From: Bacillota bacterium
Lineage (GTDB): Bacteria > Bacillota_A > Clostridia > DSM-8532
Direction of reading: 5' to 3'
NCBI GenBank assembly: GCA_023424865.1
Contig: JAFADM010000486.1
Location: 1 to 9,198 of the forward strand
Length of the DNA stretch: 9,198 bases
A program made the translations under genes and the position numbers. Shown piece by piece: positions 1 to 6,244 of the stretch. A model generated the notes under the pieces. That model was not told where the DNA came from and did not search any database. It saw only the letters and a list, made by a program, of their open reading frames with translations. Within the stretch, counting starts at the first letter, position 1. The number at the start of each line of letters is the position of its first letter.

Positions 1-1076
1 GTGCTGCTTAAATCCGTTCTGGCGATACGCTGGATTTCAATTTCATACTCCTCAACCTTTTGGCCCTGAATGCAGGTAAGAATACTGGCCTTTCCCACAT
101 GCACCATGCTATGTGACCCTATTTCAAGGGTTCTGCCCCATCGCTCTCCCAGAGCGTCAGGCAAAAGCACGCCAAATACCCCGAAGTCACTGTTGACCTC
201 AATGTCGCCTATGATATCGGGTTTATCCAGAAACTCTCCTTCCAGCTCTCCCGGAGTTCCCTTCTGGCCCATTTTAATGCCACGGATATTGGATTTCAGC
301 AGTTGTCCGGATCCCACCTGAAGCAGCGAACCGGTGTCGATATCATTGATACCATGACCTAAAGCGCCATAGACACTGTTTTTAGGATCAATAAAGGTTA
401 GTGTTCCAATTCCCGCCGAGCTGTCTCTTACCCATATTCCCAGCCGGTATTGATTGTCTTCACCGGATTTTATAGGGGTCAGATCGGTTTCACGGGTCAT
501 TTCATTGCGCTTATAGGTAATTTTTACAGGCTTTCCGTCGGATTTTTGAACCGCATCGGTGAGATCCCTGATGCTGGTCAGAGTTTCACTTCCTGCCTTT
601 AAAAGAATATCCCCAGCCAGAATGCCTGCCGATTCTGCGGGAGAAACCCTGGTACCGTCGTCCTTAACCACTCCCGACACATGAATAACCACTACGCCAT
701 TGGTCTTCAGCTTGATCCCGATGGGGCTTCCGCAGGCAATAACCTGCTGGCTCACAATGGAACGCACCTTAACTGTTTTAACCGGTATAAAGCCCAACAG
801 CTTCAGCTTCAGCTCCGCAAAGCCCTGATCCCTGGCTGACAGGGCATAGGGCATTTCAAAAGCCTCCGTTCCATTTTCCAGATCATCCATTTCAAGCAGA
901 TCGCTCTGGGTGTAGGCCTGAAGCATCAAAGGCGAGCGCAGGGACAGCTTATAATCCTGGCCTGCCAGCAGGGTCATATCCCCGGGCAGCACCAAAAGAG
1001 TCACCGTATAGGCGACCGTAGTCATAAGAAAAATAATAAATAAAATAAATGCCCATTTCTTGTTCTTGAACTGCAA
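1..1076 (-). CDS. spoIVB: SpoIVB-type sporulation serine peptidase (S55 family), 3' end cut by window
   Basis: SpoIVB is the forespore-secreted protease that triggers SpoIVFA/SpoIVFB and so pro-sigma-K processing in the mother cell. The 358 visible residues show a Lys-rich N-terminus and one membrane segment (about 9-30). A PDZ domain follows (about 118-200, with the SPAESAGILAGDILL ligand-groove strand). The S55 peptidase domain then begins with IWVRDSSAGIGTLTF, GALGH (His241, the family's catalytic histidine) and NDIDT. The catalytic Ser in the GMSGSP motif would lie beyond base 1, so activity cannot be judged. I chose the TTG at 1076 because GGAG sits 10 nt upstream and the resulting N-terminus is a compact KNKK plus membrane segment. 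A GTG at 1085 is possible but has almost no space after the same GGAG. The frame is closed upstream by a TGA at 1101-1103. The gene lies 77 nt downstream of ung. Family assignment is secure; the start is not. Confidence 0.9.
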   Translation of the reverse strand, partial: MQFKNKKWAFILFIIFLMTTVAYTVTLLVLPGDMTLLAGQDYKLSLRSPLMLQAYTQSDLLEMDDLENGTEAFEMPYALSARDQGFAELKLKLLGFIPVKTVKVRSIVSQQVIACGSPIGIKLKTNGVVVIHVSGVVKDDGTRVSPAESAGILAGDILLKAGSETLTSIRDLTDAVQKSDGKPVKITYKRNEMTRETDLTPIKSGEDNQYRLGIWVRDSSAGIGTLTFIDPKNSVYGALGHGINDIDTGSLLQVGSGQLLKSNIRGIKMGQKGTPGELEGEFLDKPDIIGDIEVNSDFGVFGVLLPDALGERWGRTLEIGSHSMVHVGKASILTCIQGQKVEEYEIEIQRIARTDLSS

Positions 1077-1153
1077 AAAAATCACGCTCCAGATACAAAC
1101 TCACCACTATAAGTTAACCTGTGGGCGTGGCTTCTATGCTTCTTCGGAAATCC

Positions 1154-1873
1154 TTATTTTCCCGTCCAGTTGATACTTTCAAAGGTTTTTTCAAAACAGG
1201 GATTTTTCAAAAAGTCGTCCGAATACGCGTCGGAGCACATCATGGGATGCCGGGATTCATAAAAGGAACCTGTTCCTATCTTTTCCTTGTAAGATCTTGC
1301 CTGCTTGCCCCACAAAAACCATATAAGGTCCTGTCTTTTATAGGAGATATAGCTTATCAGCGCATCTGAAAAAGGCTTCCAGATTTCGCTATGGCTTCCC
1401 GGTTTTTGAGGGACGCAGGTAAGCGCCGTATTTAAAAGCAACACTCCCTGTTTTTCCCAGCTAACAAACAGTTCACCAGGGGGGAGAAGGGAGAATTTCC
1501 CATTTTCCATCTGATTTATGACCTCTTTAAAGGAGGGTACTTTCTCATTCTCCCTCATTCCACTCCGGCTTATGTAAATAAGTCTTAGAATGTTTTTCAG
1601 GGAAATCTGACGAAAAGGACTTGACCAGCTGTCAAGTCCTCCCACCTCAAAGGCCCGTCCAGTGGCAACGCCCCTTTCAGGATAAGGATCCTGCCCCAGT
1701 ATGACCACGCGAAGAGCATGAAGATTCATTTCCGTAAAGCGAAAAACCTTCTCAGATACAGGATTAATTTCATCCCGGCCAATTTGGTTTTCAATGTCAC
1801 GAATACGATGACGCATTGTTGAGTCAAAAAAATCGTCCCAGGACGGATGAATCACTTCCGGCAACAAGCTCAT
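1154..1873 (-). CDS. ung: Uracil-DNA glycosylase, divergent family 1 type
   Basis: This 239-residue protein removes uracil from DNA to start base excision repair. Family 1 landmarks are present: GQDPYP at 60-65 (Asp62 would be the water-activating Asp, Tyr64 the thymine-excluding residue), GRAFEV (Phe75, base stacking), [10 protein letters not shown] at 143-152 (Asn148, uracil recognition), FLWGKQA and an ESRHP motif (His209). Unlike standard family 1 enzymes, GQDPYH reads GQDPYP, and the C-terminal HPSPLS loop, which supplies the intercalating Leu, reads HPMMCS. The PPS loop is also not recognisable. So the chemistry looks intact while the DNA-pinching loops differ. The ATG overlaps the uvrB stop (ATGA), and GAGGAG lies just upstream inside uvrB, which suggests translational coupling. 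Length is close to the family's usual 220-230 residues. Confidence 0.87.
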   Translation of the reverse strand: MSLLPEVIHPSWDDFFDSTMRHRIRDIENQIGRDEINPVSEKVFRFTEMNLHALRVVILGQDPYPERGVATGRAFEVGGLDSWSSPFRQISLKNILRLIYISRSGMRENEKVPSFKEVINQMENGKFSLLPPGELFVSWEKQGVLLLNTALTCVPQKPGSHSEIWKPFSDALISYISYKRQDLIWFLWGKQARSYKEKIGTGSFYESRHPMMCSDAYSDDFLKNPCFEKTFESINWTGK

Positions 1874-3858
1874 AAGCTCCTCTTCAATTCCTCAATCCTG
1901 TCACGGAGGGATGCGGCACGCTCAAATTCCAGTTCCCTGGCAGCCTGCTTCATTTCCTTTGACAGGCTTTCAATGAGGGCCACAGCCGTTTCACGATCCA
2001 CAGGCTCCTCAGCAGAGAGACGCCCCCGGCTCTTTTTATAGCTGTCCCCTTCCTCTGCCACCTTGGTGGCTTCAATGACATTGTGGACGGATTTTTGTAT
2101 ACTACGGGGTGTAATGCCATGTCTTTGGTTGTACTCCTCCTGAATCCCCCGTCTTCGGTTGGTCTCGTCAATGGCGCTTCTCATGGCAGAGGTTATGGAA
2201 TCGGCATACATAATAACCCGGCCCTCCACATTACGTGCGGCACGGCCAATGGTTTGTATCAAAGAGGTTTCGGAACGCAGGAAGCCTTGCTTGTCCGCGT
2301 CCAGAATGGCCACAAGCGCCACCTCCGGTATATCCAGCCCTTCTCTTAAAAGGTTTATGCCTATGAGAACATCAAACTTGCCCATACGCAGATCCCTGAT
2401 GATTTCCATTCGCTCAAGGGTATCGATATCCGAATGAAGGTATTTAACCCGAACCCCCATGTCCTCCATGTACTTGGTCAAATCCTCAGCCATTTTCTTG
2501 GTTAGGGTGGTCACAAGGGTTCTGAAGCCCTTGCCTGTATTTTCATTCACCTCATGAATCAGATCGTCAATCTGGCCTTTTACAGGCTTAAGTATAATCG
2601 GAGGATCAATGAGGCCGGTAGGCCTTATAATCTGCTCCACAATTGCGTTGGAAAGATTTCGCTCATAGGCGGCCGGCGTAGCGCTGACATAAATGGTCTG
2701 ATTAATGCGCTGAGAAAACTCTTCAAAGGTAAGGGGCCGGTTTCCGAAGGCGGAAGGCAGACGAAAGCCATAATCCACAAGGGATTCCTTTCGTGAGCGA
2801 TCCCCATGGTACATGGCTCCGATTTGAGGAACCGACACATGGGATTCATCAATAACCAGGAGAAAGTCCTTTGGGAAATAATCAATAAGTGTAAAAGGTG
2901 CGCTTCCCTGAGCTCTTCCGCTAATGTGCTGAGAATAGTTTTCAATGCCCTGGCAAAAGCCGATTTCATTCATCATTTCAATATCATAGCGGGTGCGCTG
3001 CTCCAGGCGCTGGGCTTCAAGAAGCTTTCCTTCCTCCTTGAACTTGGCTAGCTGATCCTCCAGCTCCTTCTCAATGGATTGGATAGCCCGCTCCATTTTT
3101 TCCCTTTTGGTAGCATAGTGGGATGCAGGGAATATTGCGATATGGGAACGGTATCCGGTAATTTCTCCCGTAAGTACATCAATTTCCGAGATTCTGTCGA
3201 TTTCGTCCCCGAAAAATTCCACACGAAGTGCCGTATTGGTGGACGAAGGCGGAAAAATATCCAGCACATCCCCCTGAACCCGGAATGTACCGCGTTTAAA
3301 ATCAAACTGGCTTCGGTTGTATTGAATATCCACAAGCTTTCTTATAACCTCGTCCCTGTCCTTTATCATGCCGGGACGAAGGGACAGCATGAGATCCGTG
3401 TAATCCTCCGGATCACCCAGACCGTAAATACAGGACACGCTGGCCACAATGATAACGTCCCTTCGTTCAAAAAGAGCTGCCGTGGCCGAGTGGCGCAGTT
3501 TATCTATTTCGTCGTTAATGGAGGAATCCTTTTCAATATAAGTGTCGGAGGACGGTATATAAGCCTCCGGCTGATAATAATCGTAATAGCTTACAAAGTA
3601 CTCTACCGCATTGTCGGGGAAGAACTCGGTAAACTCGTTGCAGAGCTGGGCTGCCAGGGTTTTATTATGTGCAATAACCAGGGTGGGCTTTTGAACCTTT
3701 TCAATAACATTGGCAATGGTATAGGTTTTTCCCGAGCCTGTTACACCCAGCAGTGTCTGGTGCTTGCTTCCGGAAGTGATAAGGGATGCAAGAGCATCGA
3801 TGGCCTGGGGCTGATCCCCGGTGGGCCTGTAATCGGATCTTATTTTAAATTCAGGCAT
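1870..3858 (-). CDS. uvrB: UvrABC excinuclease subunit B
   Basis: UvrB is the damage-verifying helicase-like subunit of nucleotide excision repair. It is loaded by UvrA and then recruits UvrC. The protein has 662 residues, normal for the family. Visible elements are Walker A GVTGSGKT (38-45), the damage-probing beta-hairpin region rich in Tyr (about 91-123, [12 protein letters not shown] onward), the Walker B DESH (337-340), helicase motif [10 protein letters not shown] (535-542), and a C-terminal UVR motif (about 631-662) that contacts UvrC. The ATG start has AAAGGAAAGG upstream at normal spacing. It follows secG by 91 nt and overlaps ung by 4 nt. I see no clear sigma-A promoter or LexA box of the CGAAC/GTTCG type directly upstream, so it may be read partly from the secG promoter. 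The assignment is certain. Confidence 0.98.
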   Translation of the reverse strand: MPEFKIRSDYRPTGDQPQAIDALASLITSGSKHQTLLGVTGSGKTYTIANVIEKVQKPTLVIAHNKTLAAQLCNEFTEFFPDNAVEYFVSYYDYYQPEAYIPSSDTYIEKDSSINDEIDKLRHSATAALFERRDVIIVASVSCIYGLGDPEDYTDLMLSLRPGMIKDRDEVIRKLVDIQYNRSQFDFKRGTFRVQGDVLDIFPPSSTNTALRVEFFGDEIDRISEIDVLTGEITGYRSHIAIFPASHYATKREKMERAIQSIEKELEDQLAKFKEEGKLLEAQRLEQRTRYDIEMMNEIGFCQGIENYSQHISGRAQGSAPFTLIDYFPKDFLLVIDESHVSVPQIGAMYHGDRSRKESLVDYGFRLPSAFGNRPLTFEEFSQRINQTIYVSATPAAYERNLSNAIVEQIIRPTGLIDPPIILKPVKGQIDDLIHEVNENTGKGFRTLVTTLTKKMAEDLTKYMEDMGVRVKYLHSDIDTLERMEIIRDLRMGKFDVLIGINLLREGLDIPEVALVAILDADKQGFLRSETSLIQTIGRAARNVEGRVIMYADSITSAMRSAIDETNRRRGIQEEYNQRHGITPRSIQKSVHNVIEATKVAEEGDSYKKSRGRLSAEEPVDRETAVALIESLSKEMKQAARELEFERAASLRDRIEELKRSL

Positions 3859-3949
3859 GGAACGCCTTTCCTTTCTTTTCGACTAAATGACAAAAGGCCA
3901 TACACACATCCCGCATGTATAGCCCGGCAGTTGTTTTCATTTTAAGGAA

Positions 3950-4195
3950 TCAGCCCTTGAGCAGCAGCACCAGAACCACGGACACAATAATAAACAGAAT
4001 TGCAATCCAACCGGTGTATTTGCTTAACTGCGCTTCATAAGCACGGCCCTTGTTCTTTCCGAAGAAGGTTTCCGCACCACCTGCAATAGCGCCGCTGATA
4101 CCTGCCGAGCGACCGGCCTGAAGAAGAACAATAACAATAATCGACAAACAGACCAGTATATAAAGAATATTTACAATAATAGTAACGACATCCAT
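3950..4195 (-). CDS. secG: Preprotein translocase subunit SecG
   Basis: SecG is the small non-essential partner of SecYE in the Sec channel and aids preprotein translocation. The 81 residues show the family pattern: a first membrane helix (about 4-26), the conserved LLQAGRSAGISGAIAGGAETFFGKNKGR cytoplasmic loop (described in two parts: LLQAGRSAGISG then AIAGGAETFFGKNKGR), and a second membrane helix (about 58-79). Length matches Gram-positive SecG proteins. GGAGG lies 7 nt before the ATG, and a well-formed sigma-A promoter lies about 35-60 nt upstream. In many Firmicutes secG sits beside rnr and smpB; here its downstream neighbour is uvrB. Confidence 0.95.
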   Translation of the reverse strand: MDVVTIIVNILYILVCLSIIVIVLLQAGRSAGISGAIAGGAETFFGKNKGRAYEAQLSKYTGWIAILFIIVSVVLVLLLKG

Positions 4196-4229
4196 ACCTA
4201 AACCTCCGCATATTTTTACAGCGTCTATT

Positions 4230-4258
4230 ATTTTAGCATAGCGCCGCTTTTATGGCAA
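4230..4258 (-). promoter_or_regulatory. Sigma-A promoter of secG
   Basis: On the minus strand a TTGCCA -35 box (4253-4258) is followed after exactly 17 bp by a TAAAAT -10 box (4230-4235). Transcription would start about 27 nt before the secG ATG and run through secG, possibly on into uvrB, ung and spoIVB. Box identity and spacing are seen directly; activity is inferred. Confidence 0.75.
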
Positions 4259-4299
4259 GTCCCAAATAGGGAACTCAAAGAATCCGTACAAGAAAAACG

Positions 4300-4611
4300 C
4301 TACACCTGAGAATAGGGCTTGAAGTCGATTTCGAGGAAGCGTGATACCTCTTTAAGCCATCTTTCAGCTACAAAGCTCTGATGGACGGGATGATTGTTAT
4401 AGGTTTCATAATCCGCCTGACTGTCGAACACCATGGAAAAGCCGAAGTCATAGTCATTTTTAGGACTAACCTGGCGCAGTACCTCAAACTCCCTCACAAC
4501 GGGTATAGAGGTTAGAAGGGCCTTTCCGTCAGCCAAAAATTTTTCGGTTTCAGGGGACTGGGCTCCATAAACTAAATTAAAGATAACCATATGCTTGATC
4601 TGTTCAGCCAT
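4300..4611 (-). CDS. Dabb-domain (stress-responsive alpha/beta barrel) protein
   Basis: This small 103-residue protein matches the Dabb family, dimeric ferredoxin-like alpha/beta barrels. Visible signs are the opening KHMVIFNL strand, a central helix, the strand and turn NDYDFGFSMVFDS (53-65), and the family's HPVHQSFVAERW helix start (74-85), ending in LEIDFKP. It fills the usual 95-105 residue length, so it is a single complete domain. No catalytic residues are established for the family as a whole. Some members act in stress response or polyketide cyclisation, but nothing here identifies a substrate. AAGGA precedes the ATG by about 9 nt. A strong promoter and a roughly 90-nt leader with competing hairpins lie upstream. 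secG follows 104 nt downstream with its own promoter, so this is probably monocistronic. Confidence 0.85.
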   Translation of the reverse strand: MAEQIKHMVIFNLVYGAQSPETEKFLADGKALLTSIPVVREFEVLRQVSPKNDYDFGFSMVFDSQADYETYNNHPVHQSFVAERWLKEVSRFLEIDFKPYSQV

Positions 4612-4633
4612 AGTACTTTTTCCTTTCCGACTA

Positions 4634-4683
4634 TCAGGTAATGCTACCGCTTCCCTGACGGCACAATCGCTCTCTCAGGCAAG
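4634..4683 (-). promoter_or_regulatory. Structured leader with competing stems upstream of the Dabb gene
   Basis: Read on the minus strand, the leader holds CTTGCCTGA (4675-4683), then TCAGGGAAG (4650-4658), then a second CCTGA (4634-4638). The first and second pair 8 of 9 positions around a 16-nt loop. The middle TCAGG can instead pair with the later CCTGA, with a small GGTA/TACC hairpin inside. The two folds exclude each other, as in an attenuator or riboswitch. I do not recognise a known riboswitch class, and no ligand is proposed. Confidence 0.3.
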
Positions 4684-4707
4684 GTCCCGCTTATTCTTCT
4701 TCATTTC

Positions 4708-4736
4708 ATTATAAGGGGTTTTACCGACAAAGACAA
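4708..4736 (-). promoter_or_regulatory. Sigma-A promoter of the Dabb gene
   Basis: On the minus strand, TTGTCT (4731-4736) and a consensus TATAAT (4708-4713) are separated by 17 bp. The start of transcription would be near 4701, giving a leader of about 90 nt before the Dabb ATG. It lies just past the end of the regulator remnant at 4777-5217, so the Dabb gene does not depend on it. Confidence 0.72.
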
Positions 4737-4776
4737 TCCCGGCTCCTTTAATAGCTATTCTTATACTATTTCATTA

Positions 4777-5217
4777 CTACTCGCCGACTGAAAACAGATA
4801 ACCGGTACTATACCTGTCGCAACCATCAAGAAATACTTCCGCAGTCCAATATTTATCCGGGTATGGAATATTAACGCCATCGCCCAGAATAATATTCCGC
4901 GTGACATCGTACATCCCATCGCTGTCGTAGCCCTCCCGTGAATGCATGGCTTCCATGTCGCCGGAGAACGTTGCCAATGCAAAGCGTGAATAGTAAGGCG
5001 GGCCTGCCTCAGGAACGTGGTGGGGCACAAAGTCAAATGCAAGAAAGCCATCCGGAACAGGAGTGTCCGCTTTCATGAACCGACCCCAAACACCATGCCA
5101 CGGGCCAACATCCACACCTAGCCCGTAATGGTGCATAAATAAAACATCATAGTCAAAGTCCGATTTATACTCATTCATGGTGTCCAGAATGCGGAAAAGC
5201 TTCTTGCGAACCTCAAC
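4777..5217 (-). pseudogene. Remnant of an AraC/GyrI-like regulator: C-terminal effector-binding domain only
   Basis: The 146 open codons resemble the ligand-binding C-terminal domain of AraC-family regulators (GyrI/SoxR-effector-like fold). Visible pieces are HHYGLGVDVGPWHGVWGRF, AFDFVPHHVP, ATFSGDMEAMHSREGYDSD and the terminal IPYPDKYWTAEVFLDG followed by CDRYSTGYLFSVGE. Family-like sequence begins before the first Met: the codons for VRKKLFRILDT directly upstream of the ATG at 5178 read in frame, back to a TGA at 5218-5220. That stretch has no start codon and no ribosome binding site, and nothing resembling an AraC helix-turn-helix is found between it and the divergent merR promoter. I infer a 5'-truncated gene. 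A short stand-alone effector protein from the ATG at 5178 (133 residues) is the alternative, but it has no Shine-Dalgarno sequence. Confidence 0.6.
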
Positions 5218-5332
5218 TCAACGCTACTTAGCTGTAGTTATTTTAACATAGAGAGGAAAAAATCAGCATCCCCTTCGTTAATGTACCAGGAATTAACCTT
5301 TTCATTTTACTATCTTAAGGATAAACTTTTTC

Positions 5333-5363
5333 TTGACCCTGACGCGACGTTAGGGTTTATGCT
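5333..5363 (+). promoter_or_regulatory. MerR-type promoter and operator of the TipA-like gene
   Basis: The -35 TTGACC (5333-5338) and -10 TATGCT (5358-5363) are 19 bp apart, the overlong spacing typical of MerR-controlled promoters, which need DNA untwisting by the activator. The spacer region carries an inverted repeat: ACCCTGACG (5336-5344) and CGTTAGGGT (5348-5356), matching at 8 of 9 positions around a CGA centre. This ACCCT/AGGGT pattern is the known operator style of multidrug-responsive MerR proteins such as Mta and BmrR relatives. Its position just before the merR gene implies autoregulation. Confidence 0.85.
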
Positions 5364-5384
5364 GTTTCATGAGGAGGTTTGACT

Positions 5385-6149
5385 ATGGCATTCACCGTTA
5401 ACAAGATTGCGCAGCTTGCAGGTGTAACCATTCGCACGCTGAGGTATTACGACAAAATTGGCCTTTTAGTGCCCTCTGGACGCTCGGAGGCAGGCTACAG
5501 GCTCTATTCCAGAGAAGATATTCTCAGTTTGCAGCAAATTCTCTTTTACCGTGAGCTGGACTTTCCTCTCTCCGAAATAGGAAAGCTCCTTAAGAACCCC
5601 GCCTATGACAGAGAAGCCGCGCTAAAAATGCAGTACATTTCCCTCGAGGGTAAGGCAAGGCATTATCACAGGCTGGCAGAGCTCGCAAGGAATACATTAA
5701 ACAGTTTGGAAGGAGAATGGATTATGAAGGATCAGGAGCTGCTTGACGGATTCAGTTATGACGCTATGATGGCTCATCAGAAGCAATATGAGAAAGAAGT
5801 GGAAAACCGATGGGGCAATACGGAGGCCTATAAACAGTCCCGGGAAAGGACGGCAGCCATGTCAAAGGCAGACTGGGAGCATTTAGGAAGGCAGCAGGAG
5901 GAAGGCCTGGAGAAGCTTGTTGCTCTTTACAAGGAGGGTGCCGCCTTCCAGGATCCACGGGTGCAGGCATTGGTGAAGGAAGCCCATGAGCTCATCGATA
6001 CCCGATTTTACACCTGCAGCACCGAGATGTTTGCTAATTTGGGTGAAATGTATGTTACGGATTCCCGGTTCACAGCTTACTACGATAAACATGCAGAAGG
6101 CCTGGCTGCCTTTTACAATGAAGCCATTCAATACTATTGCCGGAAGTAA
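5385..6149 (+). CDS. MerR-family regulator with TipAS antibiotic-recognition domain
   Basis: The 254-residue protein is a TipA/Mta-like transcription activator. Residues 3-70 are the MerR winged helix-turn-helix (TVNKIAQLAGVTIRTLRYYD, then IGLLVPSGRSEAGYRLYSRED). Residues about 76-112 form the dimerising coiled coil. Residues about 115-254 are the TipAS ligand domain, ending in the family pattern FYTCSTEMFANLGEMYV, DSRFTAYY, GLAAFYNEAI. Cys211 in FYTCS lies where, as I recall, Streptomyces TipA forms its covalent thiopeptide bond. The start is the ATG at 5385, 7 nt after GAGGAGG; an in-frame TTG at 5379 is too close to that site. The gene stands alone behind its own MerR operator, so it probably activates itself. 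Its likely job is sensing, and perhaps sequestering, thiopeptides or other hydrophobic drugs; the ligand is inferred. Confidence 0.92.
   Translation: MAFTVNKIAQLAGVTIRTLRYYDKIGLLVPSGRSEAGYRLYSREDILSLQQILFYRELDFPLSEIGKLLKNPAYDREAALKMQYISLEGKARHYHRLAELARNTLNSLEGEWIMKDQELLDGFSYDAMMAHQKQYEKEVENRWGNTEAYKQSRERTAAMSKADWEHLGRQQEEGLEKLVALYKEGAAFQDPRVQALVKEAHELIDTRFYTCSTEMFANLGEMYVTDSRFTAYYDKHAEGLAAFYNEAIQYYCRK
5708..5726 (+). promoter_or_regulatory. Internal ribosome binding site and ATG for a TipAS-like short product
   Basis: GGAAGGAG (5708-5715) lies 8 nt before an in-frame ATG (5724-5726), which is Met114 of the TipA-like protein. Initiation here would yield a separate 141-residue ligand-binding protein (5724-6149) lacking the DNA-binding part. 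Streptomyces tipA makes exactly such a pair (about 253 and 144 residues) from one gene. The site is as strong as the gene's main ribosome binding site. Confidence 0.6.
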
Positions 6150-6172
6150 AAGAAAGTGACCGGATGTCAACA

Positions 6173-6207
6173 GCAGAAGCCGTCGTTTCAAACGCCGGCT
6201 TTCCTGC
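6173..6207. terminator. Strong hairpin between convergent genes, probable bidirectional terminator
   Basis: AAGCCGTCGTTT (6177-6188) and AAACGCCGGCTT (6190-6201) pair with one mismatch. Flanking GCAG (6173-6176) and CTGC (6204-6207) extend the stem past a small bulge. It lies between the end of the TipA-like gene and the end of the M56 gene, where both transcripts should stop. Neither side has a clean T-run, so it is not a classic intrinsic terminator. The rest of the 6150-6244 gap shows nothing else. Confidence 0.5.
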
Positions 6208-6244
6208 ATTTCCGATTTATTCCTGCCCCCTATCCGTCAGTACT

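Noticed and set aside
1110..1139. Sporulation sigma (F/G) promoter for spoIVB: GCATA, 18 bp, then TAACTTA on the minus strand.
   Set aside because: The -10 part matches the sigma-G pattern poorly, so it is not supported enough to annotate, although such a promoter is expected somewhere here.
3895..3932. Imperfect hairpin on the minus strand after secG (CTATACAT / ATGTGTGTA with outer GCC/GGC, then CCTTTTG), a possible terminator.
   Set aside because: The stem needs several wobble pairs and an internal loop, and the T-run is short; it may only attenuate transcription into uvrB.
3079..3945. Long plus-strand open frame of 288 codons opposite uvrB.
   Set aside because: It is a shadow of the certain uvrB coding frame, with no family-like features and no ribosome binding site.
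4259..4280. AGTCCC / GGGAACT inverted repeat after the Dabb gene as its terminator.
   Set aside because: The stem is six pairs with a bulge and has no T-run on either strand.
4661..4690. CTCTCTCAGGCAAGG on the plus strand resembles the 3' end of a glycine riboswitch aptamer.
   Set aside because: The matching GGAGAG strand and the rest of the aptamer core are missing upstream, and no plus-strand gene follows; the segment is better explained by the minus-strand leader stems.
4612..4690. Possible TPP riboswitch on the minus strand (CTGAGAG and ACCTGATAG are both present).
   Set aside because: The TPP core (ACCC before ACCTGAT, then GCGTAGGGA) is absent and the spacing is wrong.
5277..5297. GTTAAT / ATTAAC inverted repeat upstream of the TipA-like gene.
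   Set aside because: Only six pairs in an AT-rich gap and well upstream of the promoter; likely chance.
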